Positions 1-7,477 of a DNA stretch of 32,641 bases are shown here, one piece after another (position 1 is the first letter of the stretch; every line of letters starts with the position of its first letter). Position numbers and translations under genes: made by a program. Source of the stretch: CAYFUF01 sp964394795 (GTDB taxonomy: Bacteria > Bacillota > Clostridia > Tissierellales > Peptoniphilaceae). Under the pieces are notes generated by a model. The model searched no databases. It had not been told where the DNA came from and worked only from the letters and a program-made list of their open reading frames with translations. The stretch covers positions 1 through 32,641 of the forward strand of contig CAYMYX010000017.1 of the NCBI GenBank assembly GCA_964394795.1, read 5' to 3'.

Positions 1-1412
1 GTTAAAGTAGGCACTCGTGAAACACTAATCAACGTTTCACACCCTTCTTCAATAAGTTCATTTGAGTAGCGTTTAGACAAGTTTTTTAAGGATGCTAAAA
101 TAGATAGTGCTTTCTTTTCGACATTGTTTTCTAAAATGTATTCTACAAACTTTTCTGTATTAATACCTATTGTTTTGGCCCAATCCCTAACATGGTCTGG
201 TGTGTGTTCAAGGTACTGTCTATGATTATCTGGCATGTGATTAGGATTGGTTGAGTATTGACCAATGTCTCCTAAAAGTATTTTATGTGATGCAATTCTC
301 ATTTCTTTGAAGTATACTTCTATTATATCCTTAGCTATTTTGACATCAACTTGACTTTGGATATATTCATAGGGAACGGAGTAATACATACGGTTAACTT
401 GAATGTGGTAGTTCTTTTGAACCTTTGCAGTTCTTCATTCCGAAAGTTGATATCGTGGGTAACGAAGGGGAATAAGTTTGGGCTTTTCTTCTTCGTTAAA
501 CACACTTCTTCTTGAACCTTCTCTTTTTTGAAAAGGCTCTTTGTTTAGCCTATTCACTTCCTCCAAGATCCTTGCGTTTAAATCACTAAGACTAAAGCAT
601 TGATAATGTCTAAGTGCAGCAATTATTTGACGTGCTATATAACCAACACTCCCTTCAGCACTTGGTTTATCTTTTGGTTTTTTGACACGAGCAGGGATAA
701 TTGTTGTTCCATAATAATTGGCTAGATCACGATAGGCATCATTTAGAATAGGTTCTGCCCTATAGGCTTTGATTACACCAGTTTTTAGATTATCTGGTAC
801 CAATACTTCAGCAACTCCACCAAAATATTCAAAAGCGTTTATATGTCCAGTTAGCCAACTTTCTGACTTCATGTTTAAGAAACCTGTTGCATAAAAGAAT
901 TGACTATATGGAAAAGCTACAACAAATACATATACGTTTAACTGTTCACCTGTAACACGATCCTGAATGGATAAAGTGTCACCTGCCCAGTCTGCTTCTA
1001 GTATTTCTCCTGGTTTACGTCTTATAGGCATAGTTAAGTTGTATTTATCAGCATATTTGCTATAGTGCCTACAAAAAGTCCTATAAGCATAAGGAATCTT
1101 ATTACTATTTCTAGCACGTTGCTCGTATTCACGATGTAGCAACTTTAATGTCATATTTTTCTTCTGTAGTTCTTTGTGTACCTCCTTCCAGTCTACAGGA
1201 AAAAATCCTTTTGCTATATCTTGTCTTTCAGGAAACAAAAACTCCAGTAACCATTGATCATCCATCTCCTCTGTTAATTTAACCATGCCTAATTCTTTGG
1301 CCTTTAAAATCACTTCTGAAACAGTGTACCTTGAATGACCGACACTAGCACAAATGGTTCTCTGCGTTACTTCCCGAAAATATAACTCGAGTATCCTTCG
1401 ATATTGAATCAT
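1..1412 (-). pseudogene. istA: IS21-family transposase IstA, interrupted by in-frame TGA and cut by window edge
   Basis: IstA is the DDE-type transposase of IS21 elements and works with the IstB ATPase. The first 325 codons (1412 to 435) carry an N-terminal helix-turn-helix (about residues 15-42) and a catalytic core with Asp141 (EADWAGD), Asp207 (VPDNLK) and Glu253 (KPSAEGSVG). The frame meets TGA at 435-437 just after RYQLSE. The same frame then stays open for 144 codons to position 1, reading RTAKVQKNYHIQVN, YYSVPYEY and other typical IstA C-terminal sequence. In the family this junction reads like 'E-W-x-x-A-x-V', so the TGA stands where Trp (TGG) is expected: a single nonsense change. 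The start at 1412 follows a perfect AAGGAGG. TGA ends other genes here (recA, polC), so it is a true stop in this organism. The element is probably disabled unless read-through occurs. Confidence 0.85.
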
Positions 1413-1458
1413 AGAAAAACCTCCTTATAATTTAGTCATGCATCTAGCATGTACTTTA

Positions 1459-1487
1459 ATTATACAGAAGGTTTAAAATTTTGGAAT
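1459..1487 (-). promoter_or_regulatory. Probable istA promoter
   Basis: A perfect -10 TATAAT (1459-1464) lies 17 bp from a weak -35 ATTCCA (1482-1487), between the terminal repeats and istA. A 5-bp inverted repeat (CATGC/GCATG, 1437-1451) lies near the expected transcription start, and AAGGAGG precedes the ATG. The -35 is poor, so confidence is moderate. Confidence 0.5.
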
Positions 1488-1494
1488 ATTAACC

Positions 1495-1565
1495 TGGTCT
1501 GGTAGAGGCACTATCTGGTCTGATTTGAGGCATTGGGTGGTCTGAAAGTAGGCACAGCTGGTCTG
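1495..1565. repeat. Four direct repeats TGGTCTG at the IS21 end
   Basis: TGGTCTG occurs at 1495-1501, 1516-1522, 1538-1544 and 1559-1565, spaced 21, 22 and 21 bp. Each copy is followed a few bases later by a related GAGGCA, AGGCA or GTGGCA block. Repeated terminal sites for transposase binding are a known property of IS21-family ends. The spacing of about two helical turns would put all copies on one face of the DNA. Confidence 0.8.
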
Positions 1566-1605
1566 TTTAGGTGGCAATACTCACTTCAAAGATGCGGAAC
1601 TTGAA

Positions 1606-1644
1606 TAATAAAAAGGAAGGACCAGCAACTGCTCATCCTTCCTT
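1606..1644 (-). terminator. Intrinsic terminator after rny
   Basis: On the minus strand a 9-bp perfect stem (AAGGAAGGA with TCCTTCCTT, 1636-1644 and 1613-1621) can be extended inward by AGCA/TGCT and is followed by TTTTATT. It lies about 43 bp after the rny stop and closes the ftsK-pgsA-recA-rny unit before the IS element. Confidence 0.88.
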
Positions 1645-1686
1645 ATGACTTTTTGGTTAATAATGAGTTGTAGATAAGCCACAAAC

Positions 1687-3231
1687 CTATTTAGCTAAGC
1701 TTTCCGCTCTGGTTTCACGAATCAGGTTAATCCTAATTTGTCCGGGATACTCTAATTCATTCTCAACCTTTTGTGCTATGTTGTGGGCGAGAACGGTCAA
1801 TTCATCCTCAGAGATTCTCTCTGGCTTAACCATAATGCGAATTTCGCGGCCCGCTTGGATAGCGAAAGACTGCTCGATACCTTCAAATGAGTTAGCGATA
1901 TTTTCAAGGTCTTCAAGACGCTTGACATAGTTTTCCATCGATTCACGCCTTGCACCAGGTCTTGCTGCTGAAATAGCGTCTGCAGATTGAACAATCATTG
2001 CTTCGATAGTAGCGGGTTCAACGTCGTTATGGTGGGATTCAATACAGTGGATAACTTCCTTGCTTTCCTTGTACTTCTTCGCCATCTTGACGCCTAGGTC
2101 AACGTGCGGACCTTCAACTTCATGATCGATAGCTTTGCCTAAGTCATGAAGCAAACCACCACGCTTTGCCACCTTTACGTTGGCGCCAACTTCTTCAGCG
2201 ATCATGCCGGATAAGTTAGCAACTTCGATTGAGTGAGCCAGTGCGTTTTGGCCGTAGGATGTACGGTACTTCATCTTACCTAGTGTCTTTACGATTTCAG
2301 GGTGCATGTTGCGGATACCAACTTCATCAAGAGCATTTTCGCCGGCTTCGCGGATAGTGGTGTTCACCTCTTGCTCGGCCTTAGCATATAGCTCTTCGAT
2401 TCTGGTTGGGTGGATCCGACCATCGACGATCAATTTTTCCAAAGCGACTCTTGCCTTTTCCCTACGAACAGGGTCAAAGCAGGATAGAACGACCGCTTGT
2501 GGTGTATCGTCGATAATGAGGTCGACTCCGGTTAGCGTTTCAAAGGCGCGGATGTTACGGCCTTCTCTACCGATAATTCTTCCCTTCATCTCATCATTTG
2601 GTAAGGATACAACGGAAACAGTCGACTCGGCGACATAATCTGAGCTATAGCGCTGAATAGTGCGGGTAATGATTTCTCGGGCAATGACCTCTTTCTGGTC
2701 ATTGGTTTTTGCTTCATATTCCTTTAAAATCTTCGCCTGTTCGTGGATGGAGTTCATCCGAGCATCATCGAGGATAATGTTCTTCGCCTCGTCTTCGCTC
2801 AGGTTGGCTATTCTCTCCAACTCAGCACTTTGCTTTTCAATGATCTCGTCGATGCTTTCTTCTTTGCTTCTCAATTTGTCTTGATCGCGATTCAATCGTT
2901 CACTGCGTTTATCTAGCTGATCTGATTTCGATTCTAATGATTCTTCACGCTTTAATACTCTGCGTTCCAAATCTTGCAGTTCATTCTGTCTCTTCTGATT
3001 GGCAAATTCTTGCTCATCACGTAACTTGTGAATTTCATCTTTAGCCTCTAGCAAGGCTTCTCTCTTATTTGACTCGGCTTCTTTATTAGCGTCATTTAAA
3101 ATCTTTTGCGCTAATTCCTCAGCAGAGCCGATACGGGATGCGTTTTGTTTTGAACGAACATAATTCCCTAGAACGAAACCAATAATCAGCCCGACTACTA
3201 CACAAATCACGCCGATAATGATTTCTGGCAT
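1687..3231 (-). CDS. rny: Ribonuclease Y (membrane-anchored endoribonuclease)
   Basis: RNase Y is the main mRNA-decay-initiating endonuclease of many Bacillota and acts at the inner face of the membrane. The 514-residue length matches the family (about 520). One N-terminal transmembrane helix (about residues 4-23) is followed by a long charged coiled coil (about 30-190), a KH domain with the GREG loop (GRIIGREGRN) and an HD domain with the signature LLHDLGKAIDHE plus IESHHND. AAAGGAGG lies just upstream of the ATG. It is last in the ftsK-pgsA-recA-rny series, 52 bp after recA with no terminator between, and is followed by a strong terminator. recA-rny adjacency is common in Bacillota; recX and cinA, often nearby, are absent. 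Confidence 0.97.
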   Translation of the reverse strand: MPEIIIGVICVVVGLIIGFVLGNYVRSKQNASRIGSAEELAQKILNDANKEAESNKREALLEAKDEIHKLRDEQEFANQKRQNELQDLERRVLKREESLESKSDQLDKRSERLNRDQDKLRSKEESIDEIIEKQSAELERIANLSEDEAKNIILDDARMNSIHEQAKILKEYEAKTNDQKEVIAREIITRTIQRYSSDYVAESTVSVVSLPNDEMKGRIIGREGRNIRAFETLTGVDLIIDDTPQAVVLSCFDPVRREKARVALEKLIVDGRIHPTRIEELYAKAEQEVNTTIREAGENALDEVGIRNMHPEIVKTLGKMKYRTSYGQNALAHSIEVANLSGMIAEEVGANVKVAKRGGLLHDLGKAIDHEVEGPHVDLGVKMAKKYKESKEVIHCIESHHNDVEPATIEAMIVQSADAISAARPGARRESMENYVKRLEDLENIANSFEGIEQSFAIQAGREIRIMVKPERISEDELTVLAHNIAQKVENELEYPGQIRINLIRETRAESLAK

Positions 3232-3283
3232 ATGATACCTCCTTTTCTTTAGTATTTTTTCAAATTTTAAAATCTTAGAGTGA

Positions 3284-4369
3284 TCAGCTGAGGTCGAATG
3301 TATCTACGTCGTCTACATCCACTACGTCTTCAACGTAGCTGTCTTCGCCTTCAGAACTTGATCCGAGTTGAGTCATTGCTTGGCGAACACGAGTTTCAAT
3401 CTCTTGACGAATATCTTGGTTCTCTTCCAAGAATTGCTTTGAGTTTTCTCTACCTTGGCCTAGCTTTTCACCTTCATAGCTATACCAAGCGCCTGCACGA
3501 TCAACAATATTTAAATCATATGCGGTATCCAAAAGGGCTCCGATTTTGGAGATTCCGGTTCCGTACATGATATCGAACTCCACTCGTTTGAATGGAGGAG
3601 CGACCTTATTCTTTACTACTTTAACCTTCGTTCTATTACCAATGACTTCTTCCCCATCCTTAATCTGCTCACCACGACGGATGTCTAGGCGGACGGAAGA
3701 ATAGAATTTAAGGGCAATACCACCAGTAGTTACTTCAGGGTTACCATAGATAACGCCAATCTTTTGCCTTAATTGGTTGAGGAAAACTACCGTCGTGTTG
3801 GACTTGGCTACAATTGGTGTCAGCTTTCTTAATGCTTGGCTCATTAAACGAGCAAGCAAACCAACGTGGGTGTCTCCCATTTCGCCTTCGATTTCAGCTC
3901 GTGGTACCAAAGCTGCAACCGAGTCGATAACCACAATATCAATAGCGTTAGAGCGAACTAAGCTCTCGCAGATTTCTAACGCGGATTCACCATCATCAGG
4001 TTGGGATAAAACTAAGTTCTCAATATCGACGCCTAAGTTTCTAGCATAGTTAACATCGAGAGCGTGCTCAGCGTCAATAAAGGCTGCGATGCCGCCTAAC
4101 TTTTGGGCTTGGGCAACGCATTCCAATGCTAAGGTTGTCTTACCGGAAGACTCTGGGCCATATATCTCGACCACTCTTCCCCTTGGTAATCCACCAATGC
4201 CTAGGGCTAAGTCTAAGTTGATTGCCCCTGTAGGGATTGCTTCTATCTCTTCAACGGGCATGTCACCTAGTTTCATGACAGCACCCTTGCCAAATTGTTT
4301 TTGAATCTTACCAAAAGCAACATCTAATGCTTTTTGCTTATCTTCTTTATTCATATTTGAAATCGCCAT
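3284..4369 (-). CDS. recA: Recombinase RecA
   Basis: RecA is the DNA strand-exchange ATPase of homologous recombination and the co-protease for LexA. The 361 residues match full-length RecA. Walker A GPESSGKT is at residues 71-78, with IDSVAALVP as the Walker B region, MGDTHVGLLARLMSQALRKL in the L1 area and the L2 region around GNPEVTTGG. The C-terminal tail is strongly acidic (from about 335, rich in Asp and Glu), as is typical. TAGGAGGAATC precedes the ATG. The gene starts 17 bp after the pgsA stop, so it is most likely cotranscribed with ftsK-pgsA. I see no Gram-positive SOS box (CGAAC-N4-GTTCG type) between pgsA and recA or ahead of ftsK. Confidence 0.98.
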   Translation of the reverse strand: MAISNMNKEDKQKALDVAFGKIQKQFGKGAVMKLGDMPVEEIEAIPTGAINLDLALGIGGLPRGRVVEIYGPESSGKTTLALECVAQAQKLGGIAAFIDAEHALDVNYARNLGVDIENLVLSQPDDGESALEICESLVRSNAIDIVVIDSVAALVPRAEIEGEMGDTHVGLLARLMSQALRKLTPIVAKSNTTVVFLNQLRQKIGVIYGNPEVTTGGIALKFYSSVRLDIRRGEQIKDGEEVIGNRTKVKVVKNKVAPPFKRVEFDIMYGTGISKIGALLDTAYDLNIVDRAGAWYSYEGEKLGQGRENSKQFLEENQDIRQEIETRVRQAMTQLGSSSEGEDSYVEDVVDVDDVDTFDLS

Positions 4370-4386
4370 GATTCCTCCTACTTATA

Positions 4387-4941
4387 TTATATATTCTCTA
4401 GATCCAGTACATTAATATTCTTTGCAATATAATCGATCGCGGAAATGATTGTAAACGCCAGGGCGATATACAATAGGATTGCCGACAGATTATAGGTGTG
4501 GACAATGTTAATGCTTGCTAATACATTATCTTCCAATAGATACATTATAATCGCTAGCATCTGAAATGTCGTCTTATATTTTCCCCACTTGGATGCCGCG
4601 ATCGTGACGCCATCAGAGGCCGCGATAGTCCGGAATCCAGTAATCATCAATTCTCTTGCCACAATGACGACTACTATCCATGCTTGAATTTTATTTGCGC
4701 CAACCAGCATAATAAAAGCCGCTTGTGTAAGTACTTTATCAACTAATGGGTCCATAAACTTTCCAAAAGTCGTCATCATATTGTATTTTCTTGCAATGTA
4801 GCCATCGACAAAGTCAGATAAGGAAGCAACGATGAAAATAAGTGCAGGGACAGCATTGGATAGTCCCATCAGAATAAAACTAATTACAAACACCGGAATC
4901 ATCAGTAAGCGAAACATGGTAACTTTATTCGCTAAATTCAT
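4387..4941 (-). CDS. pgsA: CDP-diacylglycerol--glycerol-3-phosphate 3-phosphatidyltransferase
   Basis: PgsA makes phosphatidylglycerol phosphate from CDP-diacylglycerol and glycerol 3-phosphate, the committed step to phosphatidylglycerol, in the membrane. The CDP-alcohol phosphotransferase motif is complete: Asp43, Asp46-Gly, Ala50-Arg51, Gly60, Asp64 and Asp68 (SDFVDGYIAR to GKFMDPLVDK), numbered from the start used here. There are several hydrophobic membrane segments, and the 184-residue length is normal. I chose the ATG at 4941 because AAGGTGA lies at good spacing and the protein then begins MNLANKVTMFR as in the family; an upstream ATG at 4962 would add seven residues. It overlaps the end of ftsK by 17 bp, suggesting translational coupling. 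Its substrate CDP-diacylglycerol is made by CdsA, also encoded in this window. Confidence 0.95.
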   Translation of the reverse strand: MNLANKVTMFRLLMIPVFVISFILMGLSNAVPALIFIVASLSDFVDGYIARKYNMMTTFGKFMDPLVDKVLTQAAFIMLVGANKIQAWIVVVIVARELMITGFRTIAASDGVTIAASKWGKYKTTFQMLAIIMYLLEDNVLASINIVHTYNLSAILLYIALAFTIISAIDYIAKNINVLDLENI

Positions 4942-7369
4942 CACTGTCACCTTCTTCTTCATCGTAATAATGGTCGCTAATCAGTACTTCTCTTGGCTTA
5001 GAACCGTCCTGGGCACTCACAGCCCCCATGGTTTCCAAGTCGTCCATAATTCTGCCTGCACGGGCGTAGCCAATGCGAAAACGCCTTTGCAAACCGCTGA
5101 TCGACGCCGTTTCTTCGTGGCTGATAAATTCCAGCACTTCGTTCATTAATTCGTCTTGGTCAGCCCCTGACGCCGCTCCATTGGAAGCTCCCTCGTTCAC
5201 CTTCTCTAAGGATTCCATCAACTCTTTGTCATAGTGGGTGTCGTGTTTATCCTTAACGAAACTAACCACGTTTGAGACTTCCGAGTCGCTGACGAAGGCG
5301 CCCTGAACCCGAATTGGTTTGGGAAAGCTGGCAGGATGGTAAAGCATGTCTCCTCGTCCCAATAGTTTCTCCGCCCCCGATATGTCCAAGATCGTCCTGG
5401 AGTCGATTGCCGATGACACTTGGAAGGAAATGCGGGAAGGAATGTTGGCTTTAATGGTTCCCGTAATAACGTCAACAGACGGTCTTTGAGTGGCAATGAT
5501 TAAATGAATGCCGCAGGCTCGGGCCATCTGGGCTAAACGCGTAATATGAGATTCCACATCCTTCGCCGCTACCATCATCAAGTCAGAAAGCTCATCAATG
5601 ATAACTACGATAAAGGGCAGGTTTTCCATCTCTTCATCGATGGTTCTCTTCTCCCTATATCCTCGAATATCTCGAACAGAATAAGTCGAGAAGAGCTTAT
5701 AGCGTCGCTCCATCTCCTGGACAGCCATGTATAAGGCTTTGCTGGCTTTCTTTGGATCAGTTACAACAGGGATAAGCAGATGAGGGATGCCGTTATAAAC
5801 AGACAGCTCAACTACCTTTGGATCGACTAATATTAAACGAACCTCATCCGGTGAGTACTTGTAAAGCACACTCATGATGATGGTATTGATACAAACTGAC
5901 TTACCTGAACCGGTAGCACCGGCAATTAGCAAGTGAGGCATCTTTGCGATATGGGCAATAATGGGTTTCCCCGATATGCTCTGACCAAGAGCAATGGGAA
6001 TCGAATCACTGACCGACTCATATTCTTTGGATTGGAGGATATCTCGGAAAAAGACCGCTTCCATTTCTTGATTAGGCACTTCGATACCAACATAAGGTTT
6101 TCCAGGGATCGGTGCTTCAATACGAACTTCCGATGCCGCTAAACTAAGGGCAAGATCATCGGAAAGATTAGTGATACGACTTACCTTAACACCAGGTGCA
6201 GGCTTCAACTCAAACTGAGTGACAGCAGGTCCCCGTTGAATCGTCATAACCTTCGCATCGATATCGAAACTGGATAAGGTCTGTTCGATCAGTTTGGCTT
6301 GGTGCTTTAAGTCGCCTTCGTTGATGGCTGCAGTCTTCGTGTTCTTCTTGAGTAGCTCAGCCGGTGGCTTTTCATAGCTGATCGGATCATTATCTATGGA
6401 AAAACCCAAAGAATCGATAGAGATTTGATCTTTATCGTCCACTTGTTTGACTGACTTTTCCTTTGTTGCTTGGGAATCTTGTTTGGAGCCAGGTACATGG
6501 CCCTCATTATCAGGGGTTTCCCTGGTTAAAGCTTTACTCTTTGTTTTCGCATCCGCCTTTGGAGAGCCAATGGTTAGTTCTCCGTCTTGCCCCGATTCAA
6601 AATCATCCGCATAATTTTTGATCTGAATAATTTGCTCAGACTGATCGTCTTGGATTGAATCATTAGAGGGTCCAAAAGGCAATACTCTCTCTTCCTTACC
6701 CAATAATTCGGACCGCTTTGGCGGCTTCTCTTCCTGTTGGCTTAAGGCTCTACGCTCTTGCCTTCTGGCTTTGGAATCTTGAATGCTAGAAGAGACTTTA
6801 TCTTTGCTGAATCCTAACAGATTCTTGATTCCGAGATAACATTTTTCCAGGAAAGCTGAAAATGGCAAATCAAAAAGGTGAAGCACGAAGAACAGGAAGA
6901 TGATGGCGATGAGGATGCTAATGCCCACGTTGCCAATGACTCGTTGTAGGCCAAAAGTAAAGAAGGCGCCGACTATGCCGGGGCCCCTTTTTACGAGACC
7001 GTGCTCCCCGGCAAGTTCCATGGTTGTGCGGAAGCTACCATCCGGTGATTCCATCATTCCTAAAATCAAGGCAAAGCAAATAAACAGGGCGAAAAGGTAA
7101 GCGATATTTTTCGCTAGTTTCCCTCTGAGGTGGCCCGTGGCCCAACTCAAAAGCAAAATAAAAAATAAGGGAGGTAAAGCATAGGCCGTCAAACCAAATG
7201 ATTGAAAAAGAAAGCCCCCAACGACCCTACCGATAACACCTAACTGTTGTTGAAAATAAATAGAGGCTGTTACGAGAACGAAGACTAAGAAGACAACGAT
7301 AGTGATGAGTTCGCGATTGATATTCTTTTTTGCTGTTTTTGTTCTGCGTCGTCTGCGTTTGTTAGCCAT
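4925..7369 (-). CDS. ftsK: DNA translocase FtsK/SpoIIIE
   Basis: FtsK/SpoIIIE is a septum-located, ATP-driven pump that clears chromosomal DNA during division (or into the forespore in spore formers). The 814 residues show four hydrophobic N-terminal segments (about 21-38, 50-78, 88-106, 131-167), a charged low-complexity linker (about 190-340), then the motor with Walker A GATGSGKS (484-491), a Walker B region ending IIDELSDL, and a C-terminal winged-helix gamma domain (about 745-805) that reads polarity sequences. It follows the pnp terminator and has its own extended -10 promoter. It leads the ftsK-pgsA-recA-rny unit. Whether the host sporulates cannot be told from this gene. Confidence 0.96.
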   Translation of the reverse strand: MANKRRRRRTKTAKKNINRELITIVVFLVFVLVTASIYFQQQLGVIGRVVGGFLFQSFGLTAYALPPLFFILLLSWATGHLRGKLAKNIAYLFALFICFALILGMMESPDGSFRTTMELAGEHGLVKRGPGIVGAFFTFGLQRVIGNVGISILIAIIFLFFVLHLFDLPFSAFLEKCYLGIKNLLGFSKDKVSSSIQDSKARRQERRALSQQEEKPPKRSELLGKEERVLPFGPSNDSIQDDQSEQIIQIKNYADDFESGQDGELTIGSPKADAKTKSKALTRETPDNEGHVPGSKQDSQATKEKSVKQVDDKDQISIDSLGFSIDNDPISYEKPPAELLKKNTKTAAINEGDLKHQAKLIEQTLSSFDIDAKVMTIQRGPAVTQFELKPAPGVKVSRITNLSDDLALSLAASEVRIEAPIPGKPYVGIEVPNQEMEAVFFRDILQSKEYESVSDSIPIALGQSISGKPIIAHIAKMPHLLIAGATGSGKSVCINTIIMSVLYKYSPDEVRLILVDPKVVELSVYNGIPHLLIPVVTDPKKASKALYMAVQEMERRYKLFSTYSVRDIRGYREKRTIDEEMENLPFIVVIIDELSDLMMVAAKDVESHITRLAQMARACGIHLIIATQRPSVDVITGTIKANIPSRISFQVSSAIDSRTILDISGAEKLLGRGDMLYHPASFPKPIRVQGAFVSDSEVSNVVSFVKDKHDTHYDKELMESLEKVNEGASNGAASGADQDELMNEVLEFISHEETASISGLQRRFRIGYARAGRIMDDLETMGAVSAQDGSKPREVLISDHYYDEEEGDSDEFSE

Positions 7370-7400
7370 ATGTCCCCCAACTCAATAATATCTACCTTTC

Positions 7401-7409
7401 ATTATAACA
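7401..7409 (-). promoter_or_regulatory. Extended -10 promoter for ftsK
   Basis: The minus strand reads TGTTATAAT, a perfect TATAAT (7401-7406) with the TGn extension, about 32 bp before the ftsK ATG and just after the pnp terminator. No good -35 is present, which is usual for extended -10 promoters. Confidence 0.6.
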
Positions 7410-7423
7410 CACTCCAAGGTCTA

Positions 7424-7468
7424 GAAAAAAATGTACCTCAAAGAAAGTTACTTTCTTTGAGGTACATT
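7424..7468 (-). terminator. Intrinsic terminator after pnp (very long stem)
   Basis: A near-perfect inverted repeat of about 18 bp per arm (7431-7448 and 7450-7467) has only one base between the arms, so the real loop opens the innermost pairs. On the minus strand it is followed by an uninterrupted run of T. It begins 10 bp after the pnp stop and separates pnp from ftsK. Confidence 0.93.
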
Positions 7469-7477
7469 CGTTATTTA

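Larger units (their letters stand above)
1..1583 (-). mobile_element. IS21-family insertion sequence, one end (partial, runs off left edge)
   Basis: This is the istA-proximal end of an IS21-family element. Three things support it: an IstA-type transposase reading frame, a run of four short direct repeats upstream of it (1495-1565), and a likely outer tip at about 1583, where the minus strand begins TGAGTATTGCC. The element lies just beyond the rny terminator, so it sits between transcription units and breaks no visible housekeeping gene. The second gene (istB, helper ATPase), the other end and any target duplication would lie left of position 1 and cannot be seen. The exact outer boundary is inferred from the TG...CA rule and the repeat array, not from a comparison of both ends. 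Confidence 0.8.

Noticed and set aside
435..437. UGA reassigned to Trp in this organism, or selenocysteine recoding in istA
   Set aside because: Other genes in the window end at TGA with proper family C-termini (recA, polC). No SECIS-like hairpin is evident and IstA proteins are not selenoproteins.
435..1412. A complete 325-residue transposase gene
   Set aside because: IS21 IstA proteins are longer, and clear IstA C-terminal sequence continues in the same frame after the stop to the window edge.
1413..1600. CRISPR-like array
   Set aside because: The repeat unit is only 7 bp conserved with 14-15 bp between copies, and it sits at an IS21 end; far too short for a CRISPR repeat and spacer.
4386..4391. 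TATAAT just before recA as a recA promoter
   Set aside because: It overlaps the pgsA stop; a transcript from it would start within the AGGAGG of recA and lose the ribosome binding site. No -35 is present.
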